Source of the DNA: Bacillus altitudinis 41KF2b
GTDB taxonomy: Bacteria > Bacillota > Bacilli > Bacillales > Bacillaceae
DNA: 55,639 nucleotides
Direction of reading: 5' to 3'
Assembly: GCF_000691145.1 (NCBI RefSeq)
Contig: NZ_ASJC01000014.1
Coordinates: 1 to 55,639, forward strand
The notes under the pieces were generated by a model. It had not been told where the DNA came from, ran no database searches, and saw nothing but the letters and a program-made list of their open reading frames with translations. Positions 20,326 to 30,000 of the stretch are shown one piece after another. The position numbers and the translations under genes are program-made. Every line of letters starts with the position of its first letter. The first letter of the stretch is position 1.

Positions 20326-20402
20326 TGGTGGACCTTGTAGGACTCGAACCTACGACCGGACGGTTATGAGCCGTCTGCTCTAACCAACTGAGCTAAAGGT
20401 CC
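20326..20402 (-). tRNA. tRNA-Ile2 (CAU, lysidine-modified)
   Basis: 77 nt with encoded CCA. The acceptor GGACCTT pairs with AAGGTCC; the anticodon stem-loop is GACGG-CTCATAA-CCGTC. The anticodon is CAT, but the body matches the Bacillus minor tRNA-Ile rather than tRNA-Met. C34 should be converted to lysidine by TilS, encoded at 14.2-15.6 kb here. Automated calls often label it Met. Confidence 0.85.
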
Positions 20403-20406
20403 TTTA

Positions 20407-20480
20407 TAGCGGCGGAGGGGATCGAACCCCCGACCTCACGGGTATGAACCGTACGCTCTAGCCAGCTGAGCTACACCGCC
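20407..20480 (-). tRNA. tRNA-Met (CAU), elongator type, copy 1
   Basis: 74 nt, CCA not encoded. The acceptor GGCGGTG pairs with CGCCGCT with G-U ends, the anticodon loop is TTCATAC and the T-stem is GGGGG/CCCTC. It matches the Bacillus elongator tRNA-Met. It lacks the three consecutive G-C pairs at the base of the anticodon stem that mark initiator tRNA. Only 4 nt separate it from tRNA-Ile2. Confidence 0.9.
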
Positions 20481-20541
20481 ATGATATAAAATAATCTTTT
20501 AAAAAGTGGAGCCTAGTTGCTTATTGTTCTTTTTAAAAGGA

Positions 20542-20615
20542 TAGCGGCGGAGGGGATCGAACCCCCGACCTCACGGGTATGAACCGTACGCTCTAGCCAG
20601 CTGAGCTACACCGCC
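20542..20615 (-). tRNA. tRNA-Met (CAU), elongator type, copy 2
   Basis: Identical in sequence to the copy at 20407-20480 and part of the same 111-bp duplicated unit. It is preceded on the transcript by the intact tRNA-Ala. Confidence 0.9.
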
Positions 20616-20641
20616 ATGATATAAAATAATCTTTTAAAAAG

Positions 20642-20714
20642 TGGAGCCTAGCGGGATCGAACCGCTGACCTCCTGCGTGCAAGGCAGGCGCTCTCCCAGC
20701 TGAGCTAAGGCCCC
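20642..20714 (-). tRNA. tRNA-Ala (UGC)
   Basis: 73 nt. The acceptor GGGGCCT pairs with AGGCTCC, carrying G-U at position 3 of the stem, the alanine identity zone. The anticodon loop is CTTGCAC (TGC). CCA is not encoded. It is the first gene of the array, downstream of a consensus-like promoter. Confidence 0.93.
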
Positions 20715-20763
20715 ATAAAAGATGGTCGGGAAAATGTAAAATGCGCTAAGAAGCACAAGAACT

Positions 20764-20792
20764 ATAATACAAAGGATTAGCTTGTCCGTCAA
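20764..20792 (-). promoter_or_regulatory. Promoter of the tRNA array
   Basis: Minus strand -35 TTGACG (20787-20792), a 17-bp spacer and -10 TATTAT (20764-20769), about 50 bp before tRNA-Ala. AT-rich sequence upstream could be an UP element. Confidence 0.7.
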
Positions 20793-20843
20793 TAGAAAGT
20801 TTTAAATTAAATGGCAAATGCACAAAAAACGTTGAATTTGTAT

Positions 20844-20877
20844 TAAAAAAAGCACCCGCTAAACAGCAGATGCTTTG
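20844..20877 (-). terminator. Terminator after yabR
   Basis: Minus strand AAAGCATCTGCT-GTTT-AGCGGGTGCTTT followed by a long T-run; the stem is continuous with G-U pairs. Confidence 0.85.
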
Positions 20878-20908
20878 TTGTGAAAAATATATAGAAAGCA
20901 GCAACAAG

Positions 20909-21307
20909 TTAACCTCTTCTTGCTCCGCGCCCCCCACGTTTTGATTCCGTGTTACGTTTTAAAGATGTTAAGCGATCTTCGCTATCTTTTAAGAATTTGT
21001 TCATTTTTTGCTCAAACGATTCCTTCGGACGGAAATCATTTCTGCTCGGTCTTGATTGTTGTTGTTGAGGACGATCTTTTGCTTTTTTAATGGACAAGCC
21101 GATTTTACCGTCTTTTTCAACGTTAATCACTTTCACTTCAACTTGTTCACCGACTTTTAAATGCTCATTAATATCTTTTACATAGTTATCGGCTACCTCA
21201 CTGATATGAACGAGACCAGTTGAACCGCCTGGCAACTCCACAAAAGCTCCAAAATTTGTAATGCCCGTAACTTTCCCTTGTAACTTGCTGCCAACTTCAA
21301 TCGACAT
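20909..21307 (-). CDS. yabR: S1-domain RNA-binding protein
   Basis: 132 aa. An N-terminal S1 domain (about 1-72: GSKLQGKVTGITNFGAFVEL, GLVHISEVADNYVKDI, GKIGLSIKKA) is followed by a basic, Gln/Ser/Arg-rich tail ending GGRGARRG. It probably binds RNA or the ribosome, as in the general stress protein 13 / polynucleotide phosphorylase S1 family. The specific function is unknown. AAGGAGGAGC lies upstream of the ATG. Confidence 0.88.
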   Translation of the reverse strand: MSIEVGSKLQGKVTGITNFGAFVELPGGSTGLVHISEVADNYVKDINEHLKVGEQVEVKVINVEKDGKIGLSIKKAKDRPQQQQSRPSRNDFRPKESFEQKMNKFLKDSEDRLTSLKRNTESKRGGRGARRG

Positions 21308-21389
21308 AAAAAAAGTGCTCCTCCTTAGACTTATAAAAAAATCTCATTTGTTCAATTATACATAAACTGAATTTTAAGTGTCAACAAGG

Positions 21390-21764
21390 CTAATCGCTCT
21401 TATTGCCCACATCAAAGATTTTTTCGCCTTTTTTAGACATATAATAGTCCCGTCGTGCCAGTTCGAGTACGTATTCTTTGCTTTTCAGCTTTTTGATTTC
21501 ATCAGAAATATCTTCCTGCTTTGTTTGTAATTGCTTCAATTCTTTTTCAAGCGCAACCTTCTTCTCTTCTTTTTCTTTCAATGCAGACGATTGCGACCAG
21601 AGGGCACTTGTTACCAAAACAGCAAACATGAGCACAATGACTCCAAACACGGTAAGCCTTCTAAGGAGTCCCCGGCGTTTGCGTTTTAGGCGCTGCGCTT
21701 GCTGTTCCATTTGTTTTTGATAATCATTTTGAATTTGTGCGATATTTCTTTTTCTCTCGTTCAA
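21390..21764 (-). CDS. divIC: Cell-division protein DivIC
   Basis: 124 aa bitopic membrane protein, starting at TTG after GAGGAGG. A basic cytoplasmic N-terminus (about 1-33) precedes one membrane helix (about 35-53). An extracytoplasmic coiled coil follows (about 58-95, KEEKKVALEKELKQLQTKQ), and the FtsB/DivIC-type segment YVLELARRDYYMSKKGE comes last. It joins DivIB and FtsL at the septum. It lies 18 nt after yabQ, downstream of a sporulation gene pair. Confidence 0.93.
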   Translation of the reverse strand: MNERKRNIAQIQNDYQKQMEQQAQRLKRKRRGLLRRLTVFGVIVLMFAVLVTSALWSQSSALKEKEEKKVALEKELKQLQTKQEDISDEIKKLKSKEYVLELARRDYYMSKKGEKIFDVGNKSD

Positions 21765-21782
21765 GGATGAAGGCCTCCTCTC

Positions 21783-22421
21783 TTACTTTGTCCAGAATTG
21801 TTTCCATTTCGTTTTCATGGTACGAGATAATTTCTTGATCCCTTGTAAAATTCCTGCTCCTTTTGAGAAAAACAACCTCATTGATGTTCGCCATTTTTCG
21901 GGAATTCGATGAATAATGGTCACATTGAGTAACCAAATAAGCGGATAACAAACAATATACAGCACCTTCCACACGAGTCGAAACGCAAAACGAACAAGGC
22001 GTAAGAGCGAGTGGAACAAGAACAGAAGAGCACTTATGATCAAACCGACGATCCAGCGAATGGGCTGGAAAACCATCGACATGATCAGCCTTTTCAGGAC
22101 GAGAACAGTCTGATAAATACACCTCATTACAAACTTGAGGATGTTCATATACAGCTGTTTCATCAATGCCTGGTACATCGAGAAACCTAAAGCAACAGCT
22201 AGAAAAATATAAAGCCTGAATTCTCCCTCATTGGTCAGCAGCAGGACATAAAAGAATAAGAGACCCTGCACCACCCAAAAAAGGAGGTCGTGAATGACCA
22301 GCAGCCATTTTGCTGTTTTTTCCCGGTTCACAAACAGCTTGTACGTATCCAGCGATGCGCCCAGCCAGATGCCCATCGCCGCCATCGAAAGCATCGTATA
22401 AAACTGGACCGTCAGTGTCAT
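21783..22421 (-). CDS. yabQ: Spore cortex biosynthesis membrane protein YabQ
   Basis: 212 aa. Four or so N-terminal hydrophobic segments (about 5-110, including FYTMLSMAAMGIWLGASLDT) and another cluster around 118-165 make it a polytopic membrane protein. The C-terminus is basic. In B. subtilis it is a sigma-E product in the outer forespore membrane needed for cortex formation. It overlaps yabP by 4 nt (ATGA). Confidence 0.9.
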   Translation of the reverse strand: MTLTVQFYTMLSMAAMGIWLGASLDTYKLFVNREKTAKWLLVIHDLLFWVVQGLLFFYVLLLTNEGEFRLYIFLAVALGFSMYQALMKQLYMNILKFVMRCIYQTVLVLKRLIMSMVFQPIRWIVGLIISALLFLFHSLLRLVRFAFRLVWKVLYIVCYPLIWLLNVTIIHRIPEKWRTSMRLFFSKGAGILQGIKKLSRTMKTKWKQFWTK

Positions 22422-22726
22422 TTAAACAGCTTGCTAAAAAATCCTTTAGCTTTCTCCCCGTGCTGCTCATCTACATAGATTAAGTCAAAGACACGCCCTT
22501 TAATGGACACAACGCCCTTTTCTACATCTAAGTTTTTCATTTGCAGATTTTCTCCGCGAATGGCGAGGACTCCCATGACAGTCTCAAGCAGAAATTCTTC
22601 ATTATCAAAGCTCTCGACTTGTTTGACCCCGGTAATATCTAAATGCTTTCTGTTGCGCATTGTGACATGATGCTCGGCTTCTGATGACAACTTCGTGCCT
22701 TGAGGTTGATTATAATATTGATTCAT
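22418..22726 (-). CDS. yabP: Sporulation protein YabP
   Basis: 102 aa soluble protein of the YabP/YqfC family: MRNRKHLDITGVKQVESFDNEEF, a repeated beta-rich fold. The family is expressed from sigma-E in the mother cell and YabP works with YabQ. The ATG has GGGGGAT upstream, and a sigma-E-type promoter precedes it. Confidence 0.9.
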   Translation of the reverse strand: MNQYYNQPQGTKLSSEAEHHVTMRNRKHLDITGVKQVESFDNEEFLLETVMGVLAIRGENLQMKNLDVEKGVVSIKGRVFDLIYVDEQHGEKAKGFFSKLFK

Positions 22727-22765
22727 TTATACATCCCCCATATCTCATACTTGCATTGTTACTGC

Positions 22766-22793
22766 ATTGTATGTGACAGGCGGGACATTTAGA
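22766..22793 (-). promoter_or_regulatory. sigma-E promoter of yabP-yabQ
   Basis: Minus strand -10 CATACAAT (22766-22773), an exact sigma-E -10, with a -35-like TCTAAA 14 bp upstream. It lies about 40 bp before yabP, inside the rqcP-yabP gap. Confidence 0.65.
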
Positions 22794-22800
22794 ACAAGCC

Positions 22801-23061
22801 CTATTCTGCTGTTTTCTCTTCTTTTAGCACGGTATACATGCCAGCAGCTTCTTCTTTTTTCGTTGTGTCTTTTAACTCGTTGACTTGAACAGTCACAAGC
22901 TTTTGGCCAAAGCGAATTTGAAGCTCGTCCCCTTCTTTCACGTCAGAGCTGGCTTTCGCCTGCGTGCCATTAATGGAAATTCTCCCTTGATCAGCTACTT
23001 CTTTTGCCAATGTTCTTCTTTTAATTAGACGAGACACTTTTAAGAATTTATCTAGTCTCAT
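22801..23061 (-). CDS. rqcP: S4-domain ribosome quality-control factor RqcP (YabO)
   Basis: 86 aa Hsp15-like S4 RNA-binding protein: [26 protein letters not shown] is the conserved S4 core, followed by [27 protein letters not shown]. In B. subtilis it binds obstructed 50S-peptidyl-tRNA complexes and supports RqcH-driven alanine tailing. It overlaps the end of yabN by 4 nt. Confidence 0.92.
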   Translation of the reverse strand: MRLDKFLKVSRLIKRRTLAKEVADQGRISINGTQAKASSDVKEGDELQIRFGQKLVTVQVNELKDTTKKEEAAGMYTVLKEEKTAE

Positions 23062-24542
23062 GTATGTTCACCTCTTTCTATACGTTTGGCATCGTTCCAC
23101 AGATCGTCCATTTCTTCTAAGGTCAAGTCCTCTAGTGAACGCCCTATGTCCTTTGCTTTTTGTTCAATATGCTGAAAGCGCCGCATAAATTTTGTGTTTG
23201 CAGAAGAGAGGGCGGTTTCAGGCTCTAGATGATAAAATCTTCCAATGTTGACGAGAACAAACAAAAGATCCCCAAATTCATCCTTCATTTGCTTTGTTGC
23301 ACCTTCATCCGTCTTATCTGCCACTTCCACAAGGAATTCCTGCTTTTCTTCTTCGTATTTGTTCCAAATATCCTCTACTTCTGTCCAGTCGAAGCCCACT
23401 TTTGCTGCTTTCTTTTGGAGCTTATAGGCTTTTGTTAAAGCTGGAAGAGTCGTTGGAATGGATTGCAAAATAGATGCTGCACGCTCCGGTTTTTCCTGCT
23501 GCTTGATTTTTTCCCAGTTGGCGACGACATCTGATGCTTCAGACACATCCGTATCACCAAACACATGCGGATGTCGTCGAATCATTTTTTCTGTGACATG
23601 CTGGATGACGTCATCCATTGAGAAATAACCATCATCTTCACCAATTTGGGCATGGAGTAAAACTTGCAGCAGTACATCTCCGAGTTCTTCAACCATATGA
23701 TCTGGATCGTCTTCATCTATGGCTTCCAGCAGCTCATAACATTCTTCAATTAAATATGGTTTGAGCGACTCATTCGTTTGTTTTTGATCCCAAGGACAGC
23801 CGCCAGGACCTCTTAATATACGAATGACTTCGCGGAAAGTGTCAAATTGCTGATAGAGCAGCTTTTCATCTTGAATGGGAGGTACATAAACACTCGTTAA
23901 GTTATTTATCGACACATCTCGATCAAGTTCAAATAAAGGAACACCTGTAATCTGCTCCTGACTGCTTCCAGCTGCCGTTACGATAAAGACTTCATAATCG
24001 TCAGGTAGCTTTTCCATGAGGGTCAGCTTCACATTCGAGGCTGTCATCTGATCATATACCTGACAGATCAGCACATGCTGGGTCAACTTCAGATCATCCG
24101 CTCTCATATCCCCTGCGTCAACGAATTGAAGCCCTTCGATTGGGTCAATCTGTAAGGAATTAAACGTCGCATCCAAAAAGCTTTGTCCACCAGCCACGTA
24201 CACCTCAACCCCGCGCTTCTTCTGTTGTGAAACAAGAAGCTGCACTGTCTTTTCCGCCACAAACGGGTGACCTGGTACTGCATACACAATATCTTTCTCC
24301 TCAGCCTCTCGGAAGAGAATGTCTGTGATTTCCTCATACACTGCATCAAACTGATCATGCTTTTCATAAATCTCATCAAAAAAGGTCAGAGACGGGACCT
24401 CCTGCATCAATTCTGCGGTGAGTGGATGATCCTGCGTTCTCATGTATACTTCTTTCGCCTGCTTCAGCTGCTTATATACACCGAGCGTCAGCTGATCCAT
24501 GTCGCCTGCCCCAAGACCAACGACTGTAATCTTACCTGCCAT
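23058..24542 (-). CDS. yabN: Bifunctional tetrapyrrole methylase-like / MazG pyrophosphohydrolase
   Basis: 494 aa fusion. The N-terminal half (about 1-225) is a tetrapyrrole (corrin/porphyrin) methylase-like domain ([28 protein letters not shown]). The C-terminal half is Maz[36 protein letters not shown], and a second [15 protein letters not shown]. It hydrolyses NTPs to NMP and PPi, probably for house-cleaning. It overlaps yabM by 11 nt and rqcP by 4 nt. Confidence 0.92.
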   Translation of the reverse strand: MAGKITVVGLGAGDMDQLTLGVYKQLKQAKEVYMRTQDHPLTAELMQEVPSLTFFDEIYEKHDQFDAVYEEITDILFREAEEKDIVYAVPGHPFVAEKTVQLLVSQQKKRGVEVYVAGGQSFLDATFNSLQIDPIEGLQFVDAGDMRADDLKLTQHVLICQVYDQMTASNVKLTLMEKLPDDYEVFIVTAAGSSQEQITGVPLFELDRDVSINNLTSVYVPPIQDEKLLYQQFDTFREVIRILRGPGGCPWDQKQTNESLKPYLIEECYELLEAIDEDDPDHMVEELGDVLLQVLLHAQIGEDDGYFSMDDVIQHVTEKMIRRHPHVFGDTDVSEASDVVANWEKIKQQEKPERAASILQSIPTTLPALTKAYKLQKKAAKVGFDWTEVEDIWNKYEEEKQEFLVEVADKTDEGATKQMKDEFGDLLFVLVNIGRFYHLEPETALSSANTKFMRRFQHIEQKAKDIGRSLEDLTLEEMDDLWNDAKRIERGEHT

Positions 24543-26136
24543 TTCGATTCCCTCTCATCTGTTTAAAATATAAAATCTTTTCTCCTAATGGAATGAGTCT
24601 CCATTCCTCTTCCGTAAATACGTCTAGCTTAAGAATACTATATAAAAAGGCGAAACCACCAATAAAAACTGAAGTCAGGCTCTCTAAAACAGAAAACGGA
24701 CGTTTCTCAAAGGGAATGACCCAAGAAAACAATGCCTGATATCCAATTAAAACGACAGCCATGAATGCTGCTGATAAAAGAATTTTCACTGGGAATAGCT
24801 CTCTTATTGAAATCCACCCTTTATGCTTCAAATACACCGCATTGAGCGCAGCGGCGGCGAGAAACCCACAAACAGTCGACCATGCGGCTCCATAAATGCC
24901 GAATAACGGGACAAGAGCCAGCGTCAGCCCCCATTTCACCAGTACACTGATCAGGACCACAACAGCTGGGTACACGGTATGTCCCAGACCCTGAAGTAAA
25001 GCGGTTTGCGTAATCGCCATTGATGTAAAGGCAATGGATATGCAAAATATTTGCAGCGCATCTGTCCCTAAGTCATTACGAAAAAGCATGATGTTCACAG
25101 ACGATAAAATACATATAAGACCGACAGCTGAACCAATCCCCAGCACCGATGTTGCCTTAAACGATGTACGTACTTTTTCACGAATTGCTTCATGCTGCCC
25201 TTTTCTTAAGGCCGACGACAAAAACGGAACAAGAGACGTCCCGATACTAATTGCAAACACCGTCCCGAGCTGCAGGAACGGCTGACCTCGGTCATATACG
25301 CCTTTTGCCGCCTTTGCAGCTGCTTCACTCAGTCCCTCACTGCGCAGTAGCGCATACAAGTGAAAAGCATCGATCATTTGCATCCATAGGATCAGCAATC
25401 CACTCACACAAATCGTCAATGTATACAGCACCAAACTCTTCAGCACATCTTTTTTCCGCAGTGTAGCCTGTTTTAATGTCTTGCTCGCTGCCGACCGCTT
25501 CCGATAGGTCAGCCAAAGGAAAAGAAGCAAAATGAGTGAAGCCGCACTTCCAGCTATAGAAGAGAACACCGCACCCGCTCCTGTTTCATAAAGCGAATAG
25601 CTATGTCTCACAAAATAGAAAGATAAAACAAGCAGGACGCTTACTCTGATGAGTTGCTCAGCCAATTGAGAGACCGCAGTGGGGAGCATCAGCCCATCAC
25701 TCTGAAAAACACCCCTCAGCATCACGGTAAGCGGCAGAAATAAAAACACAAACGAACTCATCTGGATGAGCAACATTAATTGACTGTCCGCCATGAGATT
25801 CGCAATTGTGCCTGCTCCTATGTATAAACAAAGAAATAAGGCCAAGCTCAGCAAAGTGATATACACCAAGGATACCTTTGTAATGATTCGGCGATTCTCC
25901 TCACCATGCTCGCTCAGAAGCTTGGACACCATTACAGGAAAACCAGTGGTGCCGAGCATGATCGCAATGCCAAGAAAGGGATAGACCTGCTGATAAATAT
26001 AAAAACCTGTGTCTCCTACGATATTTTGAAAAGGGACACGATATACGGCACTCAGTACCTTTGATAACAAGCCTGCGATGGTTAAAATCACCGCACCTTG
26101 GAAAAGCCAATGCGGCTGATTCACAGCATTTTTCAT
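24532..26136 (-). CDS. yabM: Polysaccharide/lipid flippase, MATE/MOP superfamily (SpoVB-like)
   Basis: 534 aa from ATG at 26136 with AAAGGAGT 5 nt upstream; a TTG 7 codons earlier lies within that Shine-Dalgarno context and is rejected. About 14 hydrophobic helices across the length. It belongs to the PST/Wzx/SpoVB branch, which moves lipid-linked sugars such as lipid II across the membrane. The exact substrate is not shown by sequence. It forms an operon with yabN and rqcP. Confidence 0.9.
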   Translation of the reverse strand: MKNAVNQPHWLFQGAVILTIAGLLSKVLSAVYRVPFQNIVGDTGFYIYQQVYPFLGIAIMLGTTGFPVMVSKLLSEHGEENRRIITKVSLVYITLLSLALFLCLYIGAGTIANLMADSQLMLLIQMSSFVFLFLPLTVMLRGVFQSDGLMLPTAVSQLAEQLIRVSVLLVLSFYFVRHSYSLYETGAGAVFSSIAGSAASLILLLFLWLTYRKRSAASKTLKQATLRKKDVLKSLVLYTLTICVSGLLILWMQMIDAFHLYALLRSEGLSEAAAKAAKGVYDRGQPFLQLGTVFAISIGTSLVPFLSSALRKGQHEAIREKVRTSFKATSVLGIGSAVGLICILSSVNIMLFRNDLGTDALQIFCISIAFTSMAITQTALLQGLGHTVYPAVVVLISVLVKWGLTLALVPLFGIYGAAWSTVCGFLAAAALNAVYLKHKGWISIRELFPVKILLSAAFMAVVLIGYQALFSWVIPFEKRPFSVLESLTSVFIGGFAFLYSILKLDVFTEEEWRLIPLGEKILYFKQMRGNRNGR

Positions 26137-26188
26137 GGATGACTCCTTTATGTTCAATCAAAAAATATACCTACATTTAAACGCACTC

Positions 26189-26197
26189 ATTATATCA
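26189..26197 (-). promoter_or_regulatory. Possible extended -10 promoter of yabM
   Basis: Minus strand TGATATAAT gives a TG-N-less extended -10 next to consensus TATAAT (26189-26194). No good -35 is seen at 17 bp. It lies about 50 bp before the yabM start. Confidence 0.35.
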
Positions 26198-26264
26198 TAC
26201 GTGACTGGCAAGCCGTTTCTTTCTAAGGAGTAGACGATACATTCATTGTTTTGTTTCATCCCAT

Positions 26265-26305
26265 ATAAAAAACGCCGACAAAATCAGATGATCTCATCGG
26301 CATTC
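26265..26305 (-). terminator. Terminator after spoVT
   Basis: Minus strand AATGCCGA...TCGGCGTT (8-bp stem with one G-U pair, inner AGATCATCTGA part-dyad) followed by TTTT. Confidence 0.75.
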
Positions 26306-26340
26306 TTTCGTTTTATCAAAATGATATAGAATTATTAGAC

Positions 26341-26877
26341 CTAATGTTCCATTTGACGGGCTAAGAAGCCAGCTGCCGTTTCTGCCGCTTTATGCTCCAC
26401 TTCTCCCATTGAACGCTCTTTAGAAAATAAGACGACGGCGCCAATTGGATCTCCGTTTGCAACAATAGGTGCAATGGTATAAGCTGATACATCATCATCA
26501 ATACCATCCACAAGCTGAATTTCTTTCTTGCTGTCCTCTAATACAGAATTACGCTGATCCATAGTTCGTTCAAGTAAATCACTAATGGATTTGTTTAAGT
26601 ACTCTTTTTTTGAACTGCCGGATACAGCAATATACGTATCACGATCACAGATGAGGATAGAATGACCCAAACTGTCGAATAAAGCATCAGCATATTCCTT
26701 CGCAAAGTCTCCTAGCTCACTAATCGGTGAATACTTCTTCAAAATCACTTCTCCATCGCGGTCGACGAAAATCTCAAGCGGATCTCCTTCCCGGATGCGC
26801 AATGTTCTGCGAATCTCCTTCGGTATAACCACTCTACCTAGATCATCGATGCGGCGTACAATTCCAGTTGCTTTCAT
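26341..26877 (-). CDS. spoVT: Stage V sporulation transcription regulator SpoVT
   Basis: 178 aa. The N-terminal swapped-hairpin AbrB domain (MKATGIVRRIDDLGRVVIPKEIRRTL, about 1-50) is clearly homologous to AbrB at 46 kb in this window. A C-terminal GAF domain (about 55-178) follows. It is a tetrameric forespore regulator that modulates sigma-G genes. GAGAGGC precedes the ATG, and a sigma-G-like promoter lies about 95 bp upstream. Confidence 0.95.
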   Translation of the reverse strand: MKATGIVRRIDDLGRVVIPKEIRRTLRIREGDPLEIFVDRDGEVILKKYSPISELGDFAKEYADALFDSLGHSILICDRDTYIAVSGSSKKEYLNKSISDLLERTMDQRNSVLEDSKKEIQLVDGIDDDVSAYTIAPIVANGDPIGAVVLFSKERSMGEVEHKAAETAAGFLARQMEH

Positions 26878-26968
26878 TCACTGCTGCCTCTCTTTCGTTT
26901 GATGATGTGTTGGGTGAATGGAACAAAAGCGTCCACTTTATGCAACATTCACCACTTGACCCTGAGAT

Positions 26969-26998
26969 TAGTATCCGTCACATCAAACGTAATATACA
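26969..26998 (-). promoter_or_regulatory. Candidate sigma-G promoter of spoVT
   Basis: Minus strand TGTATA (26993-26998), a 17-bp spacer and GATACTA (26969-26975), close to the forespore consensus TGMATA / CATACTA. It lies about 90 bp before spoVT, in the mfd-spoVT gap. spoVT is known to be sigma-G dependent in B. subtilis. Confidence 0.5.
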
Positions 26999-27016
26999 CG
27001 AGAGACCAACAAAATT

Positions 27017-30000
27017 TTATGAAGATGGAATGGTTTCTTTTTTCACATCTTGAAGACCTCGAAGCATACGAAGAACGACTTCAAGCCACTCCTCCGTTTT
27101 CTTGCCTTTTGTTTGGACAGAAATAATCAGCTTGCTGCCTTCCATGCCAAGACCGATATCACGTCCATATTGACTGCCAAGCTCAAATAATTTTTGACCA
27201 TCGATGTCGCTGCTAGCTTTTTCATCGAGAGTGAGTCTGACAATGCCTTTCTCCATCTTGATCAACTCGACACGTTCCTGCACAGCGTACACCTTCATCG
27301 TCGCAATCGTGAACAAATCAGCCACTTCTTGCGGATATTCTCCGAATCGGTCAATCATTTCATCTTGAAGCTCTTTCCGCTCTTCTATAGATCCAATCGC
27401 TCTAAACTGTTTATACATCTCGATTTTTTGCTTGCCGTCAGAAATATAAGTATCTGGAATGTAGGCATCAATTTGGAGATCAATTTCCGGCTCAAATTTT
27501 TCTTGAGCAGTCGTATCGCCTCTTCTTTCTTCAATGGCTTCTTTCAGCATTTGAGAGTAAAGGTCGAATCCAACAGAATCAATAAATCCATGCTGCTGTG
27601 CACCAAGTAAATTTCCTGCTCCTCGAATCGTTAAGTCACGCATCGCAATCTTAAAGCCTGATCCGAGCTCGGTGAATTCTTTAATGGCTTGAAGCCTTTT
27701 CTCTGCAACTTCAGAAAGCACTTTGTCTTTTCGATAAGTGAAATAAGCATAGGCCACACGATTCGAGCGCCCAACTCGTCCTCTTAACTGGTACAGCTGG
27801 GAAAGCCCCATTTTATCAGCATCGTGAACAATGAGCGTGTTCACATTTGGTATGTCTACGCCCGTTTCGATAATGGTTGTACTGACGAGTACATCCGATT
27901 CACCTTCTAGGAAATTAATCATCACGGATTCCAGCTCGTTCTCACTCATTTTCCCGTGTGCGTAGCTTACTTTTGCGTCTGGAACAAGCATCGAGATTTC
28001 ATCTGCTTTTCGTTCAATATCCTCCACTCGGTTATAAAGGAAGTACACTTGACCGCCTCTTGCCAGTTCTCGCTCAATGGCTTCTCTAACTAACGCACCA
28101 TTGTACTCGACAACATAGGTTTGAACTGGGAAACGGTTCTCAGGTGGTGTTTCAATAACAGATAAGTCACGTACGCCAAGCATCGACATATGAAGCGTGC
28201 GGGGAATTGGTGTTGCCGTTAACGTCAGCACATCAATATTGGCTTTCATTTGCTTAATTTTCTCTTTATGCGTTACACCGAAGCGCTGCTCTTCATCGAT
28301 AATTAACAGTCCTAAATCCTTGTACACAATGTCTTTTGAAAGAAGACGATGCGTTCCAATGACCATATCAATCGTTCCGTTTTTCAGCCCTTTTAAGGTT
28401 TCTGTTGTTTCTTTTCGTGTACGGAAGCGGCTAAGCTGAGCAATTTTAACAGGATAGTCTTGGAATCTGTCCATAATCGTGTCAAAATGCTGCTGCGCTA
28501 AGATCGTTGTTGGTACAAGCAGTGCCACCTGTTTCCCGTCAGCAATGGCTTTGAAGGCCGCTCGAATCGCCACCTCTGTTTTTCCATAGCCCACATCTCC
28601 ACAAAGCAGACGATCCATCGGGCGCTCCCGCTCCATGTCTTGCTTGATTTCATGAATCGAGCGAATTTGATCGTCTGTTTCTTGGTAAGGGAATGCAGAT
28701 TCAAACTGGCGCTGCATCTCATGGTCAGGCGAGAAGGCATACCCTTTGCTTGCTTCACGTTCTGCGTACAGCTTAATTAGATCATCTGCAATGTCCTGCA
28801 CAGATGATTCTACTTTTTTCTTCACGCGCTTCCAGTCGCTACCGCCTAGTTTGTATAGCTTTGGTTCTTTTCCTTCTGACCCAACATACTTCTGCACCTG
28901 ATCAATTTGTTCAACAGGGACATAAAGCTTATCGCTTCCTTGATAATGAATATTTAAATAATCTTTATGAATGCCGCCAATTTCAAGCGTTTCAATTCCT
29001 AAATACTTACCGATCCCGTGGTTAATGTGCACCACATAATCGCCCACTTGCAGCTCTGAATAGCTTTTGATTCGCTCTGCGTTCGTCAGCTTTTGCTTAC
29101 GTGCCTGCTTCTTCACACGTTTCTTGAAAAGTTCACCCTCTGTAATGACAGCAATTTTGGATAAAGGTAGTTCAAAACCGGTTTGAAGCTCACCTTGTAA
29201 AATATATACTTGCCCGCTGACAAGCTCAGCATCAGGTTTAGCAAGAGCTGCTTCAATGTCATAATCATGCAAGACAGATGACAACTTCTCTGTCCGCTCT
29301 TCATCCGCACCTAAAAAGACAACCGTATAATTCTGCTTTTTGTAGCGTTCAATTTCACTTGCAAGCACATTCATCTGGCCGTGGAAATTCTGCATTTGCT
29401 TACTAGATACATTGACGATATTTTGCGGATTGGTCTGCTGAACATGTCTCAAAAATAAGGAATAGTACAGAATCGATCTCGATTGCTGATTGAACAGCTC
29501 TTGAAATGGGAAGGAAAGGGCTAGATCATGCAGAATATTCCCTTCTTCCAGCAGACTAATTGTCCAATCTGCTTCTTCCTGTTCAAGCTGTTCTTCCATC
29601 TCCTGAATTCTGCTGATTTCATCTAGAATGATAATCGTATCCTGCGATGTATAATCTAGCAAACTAGCAGGCTTTTCATAGAAATAGGACAGATACTTCG
29701 TCATTTCTTGTGTCACAATACCTTCTAGCAGCTTCTCACGATCAGCAGAAATATTCTGATGGAGCAGTTCTTTTTGTTTATCCGAGTTGAATTTCTTTAA
29801 GCTACTGGCAAGACCTTCGTCAAGCTGTTCAATCGCTCTCACTCGTTCAGGCCCTCTTACAATCAGCTCTTTCGCCGGGCCAATCTTGATTTCTTGAAGT
29901 GTTTCCAATGAACGCTGCGTGTCAGAGTGGAAGGACCGAATAGAATCCACTTCTGTATCAAACAGCTCTATACGGATCGGGTGGTCTTCCGTTAACGCAT

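Larger units (their letters stand above)
20406..20651 (-). repeat. Tandem duplication containing tRNA-Met and the 3' end of tRNA-Ala
   Basis: 20406-20516 and 20541-20651 are identical over 111 bp, with a 135-bp period. Each copy holds a complete tRNA-Met, the spacer ATGATATAAAATAATCTTTT and the last 10 nt of tRNA-Ala (CTAGGCTCCA on the minus strand). In the left copy the rest of tRNA-Ala is absent and a 24-bp junction (20517-20540) joins the copies. Full identity of the non-coding spacer argues for a recent event. Confidence 0.93.

Noticed and set aside
20226..20714. Integrated mobile element in the tRNA array
   Set aside because: Apart from tRNA genes, spacers and the duplication there is no integrase, no att repeat pair and no coding cargo.
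20746..20937. Minus-strand ORF of 63 codons over the yabR end and tRNA promoter
   Set aside because: Runs through the yabR terminator and the tRNA promoter; no ribosome-binding site.
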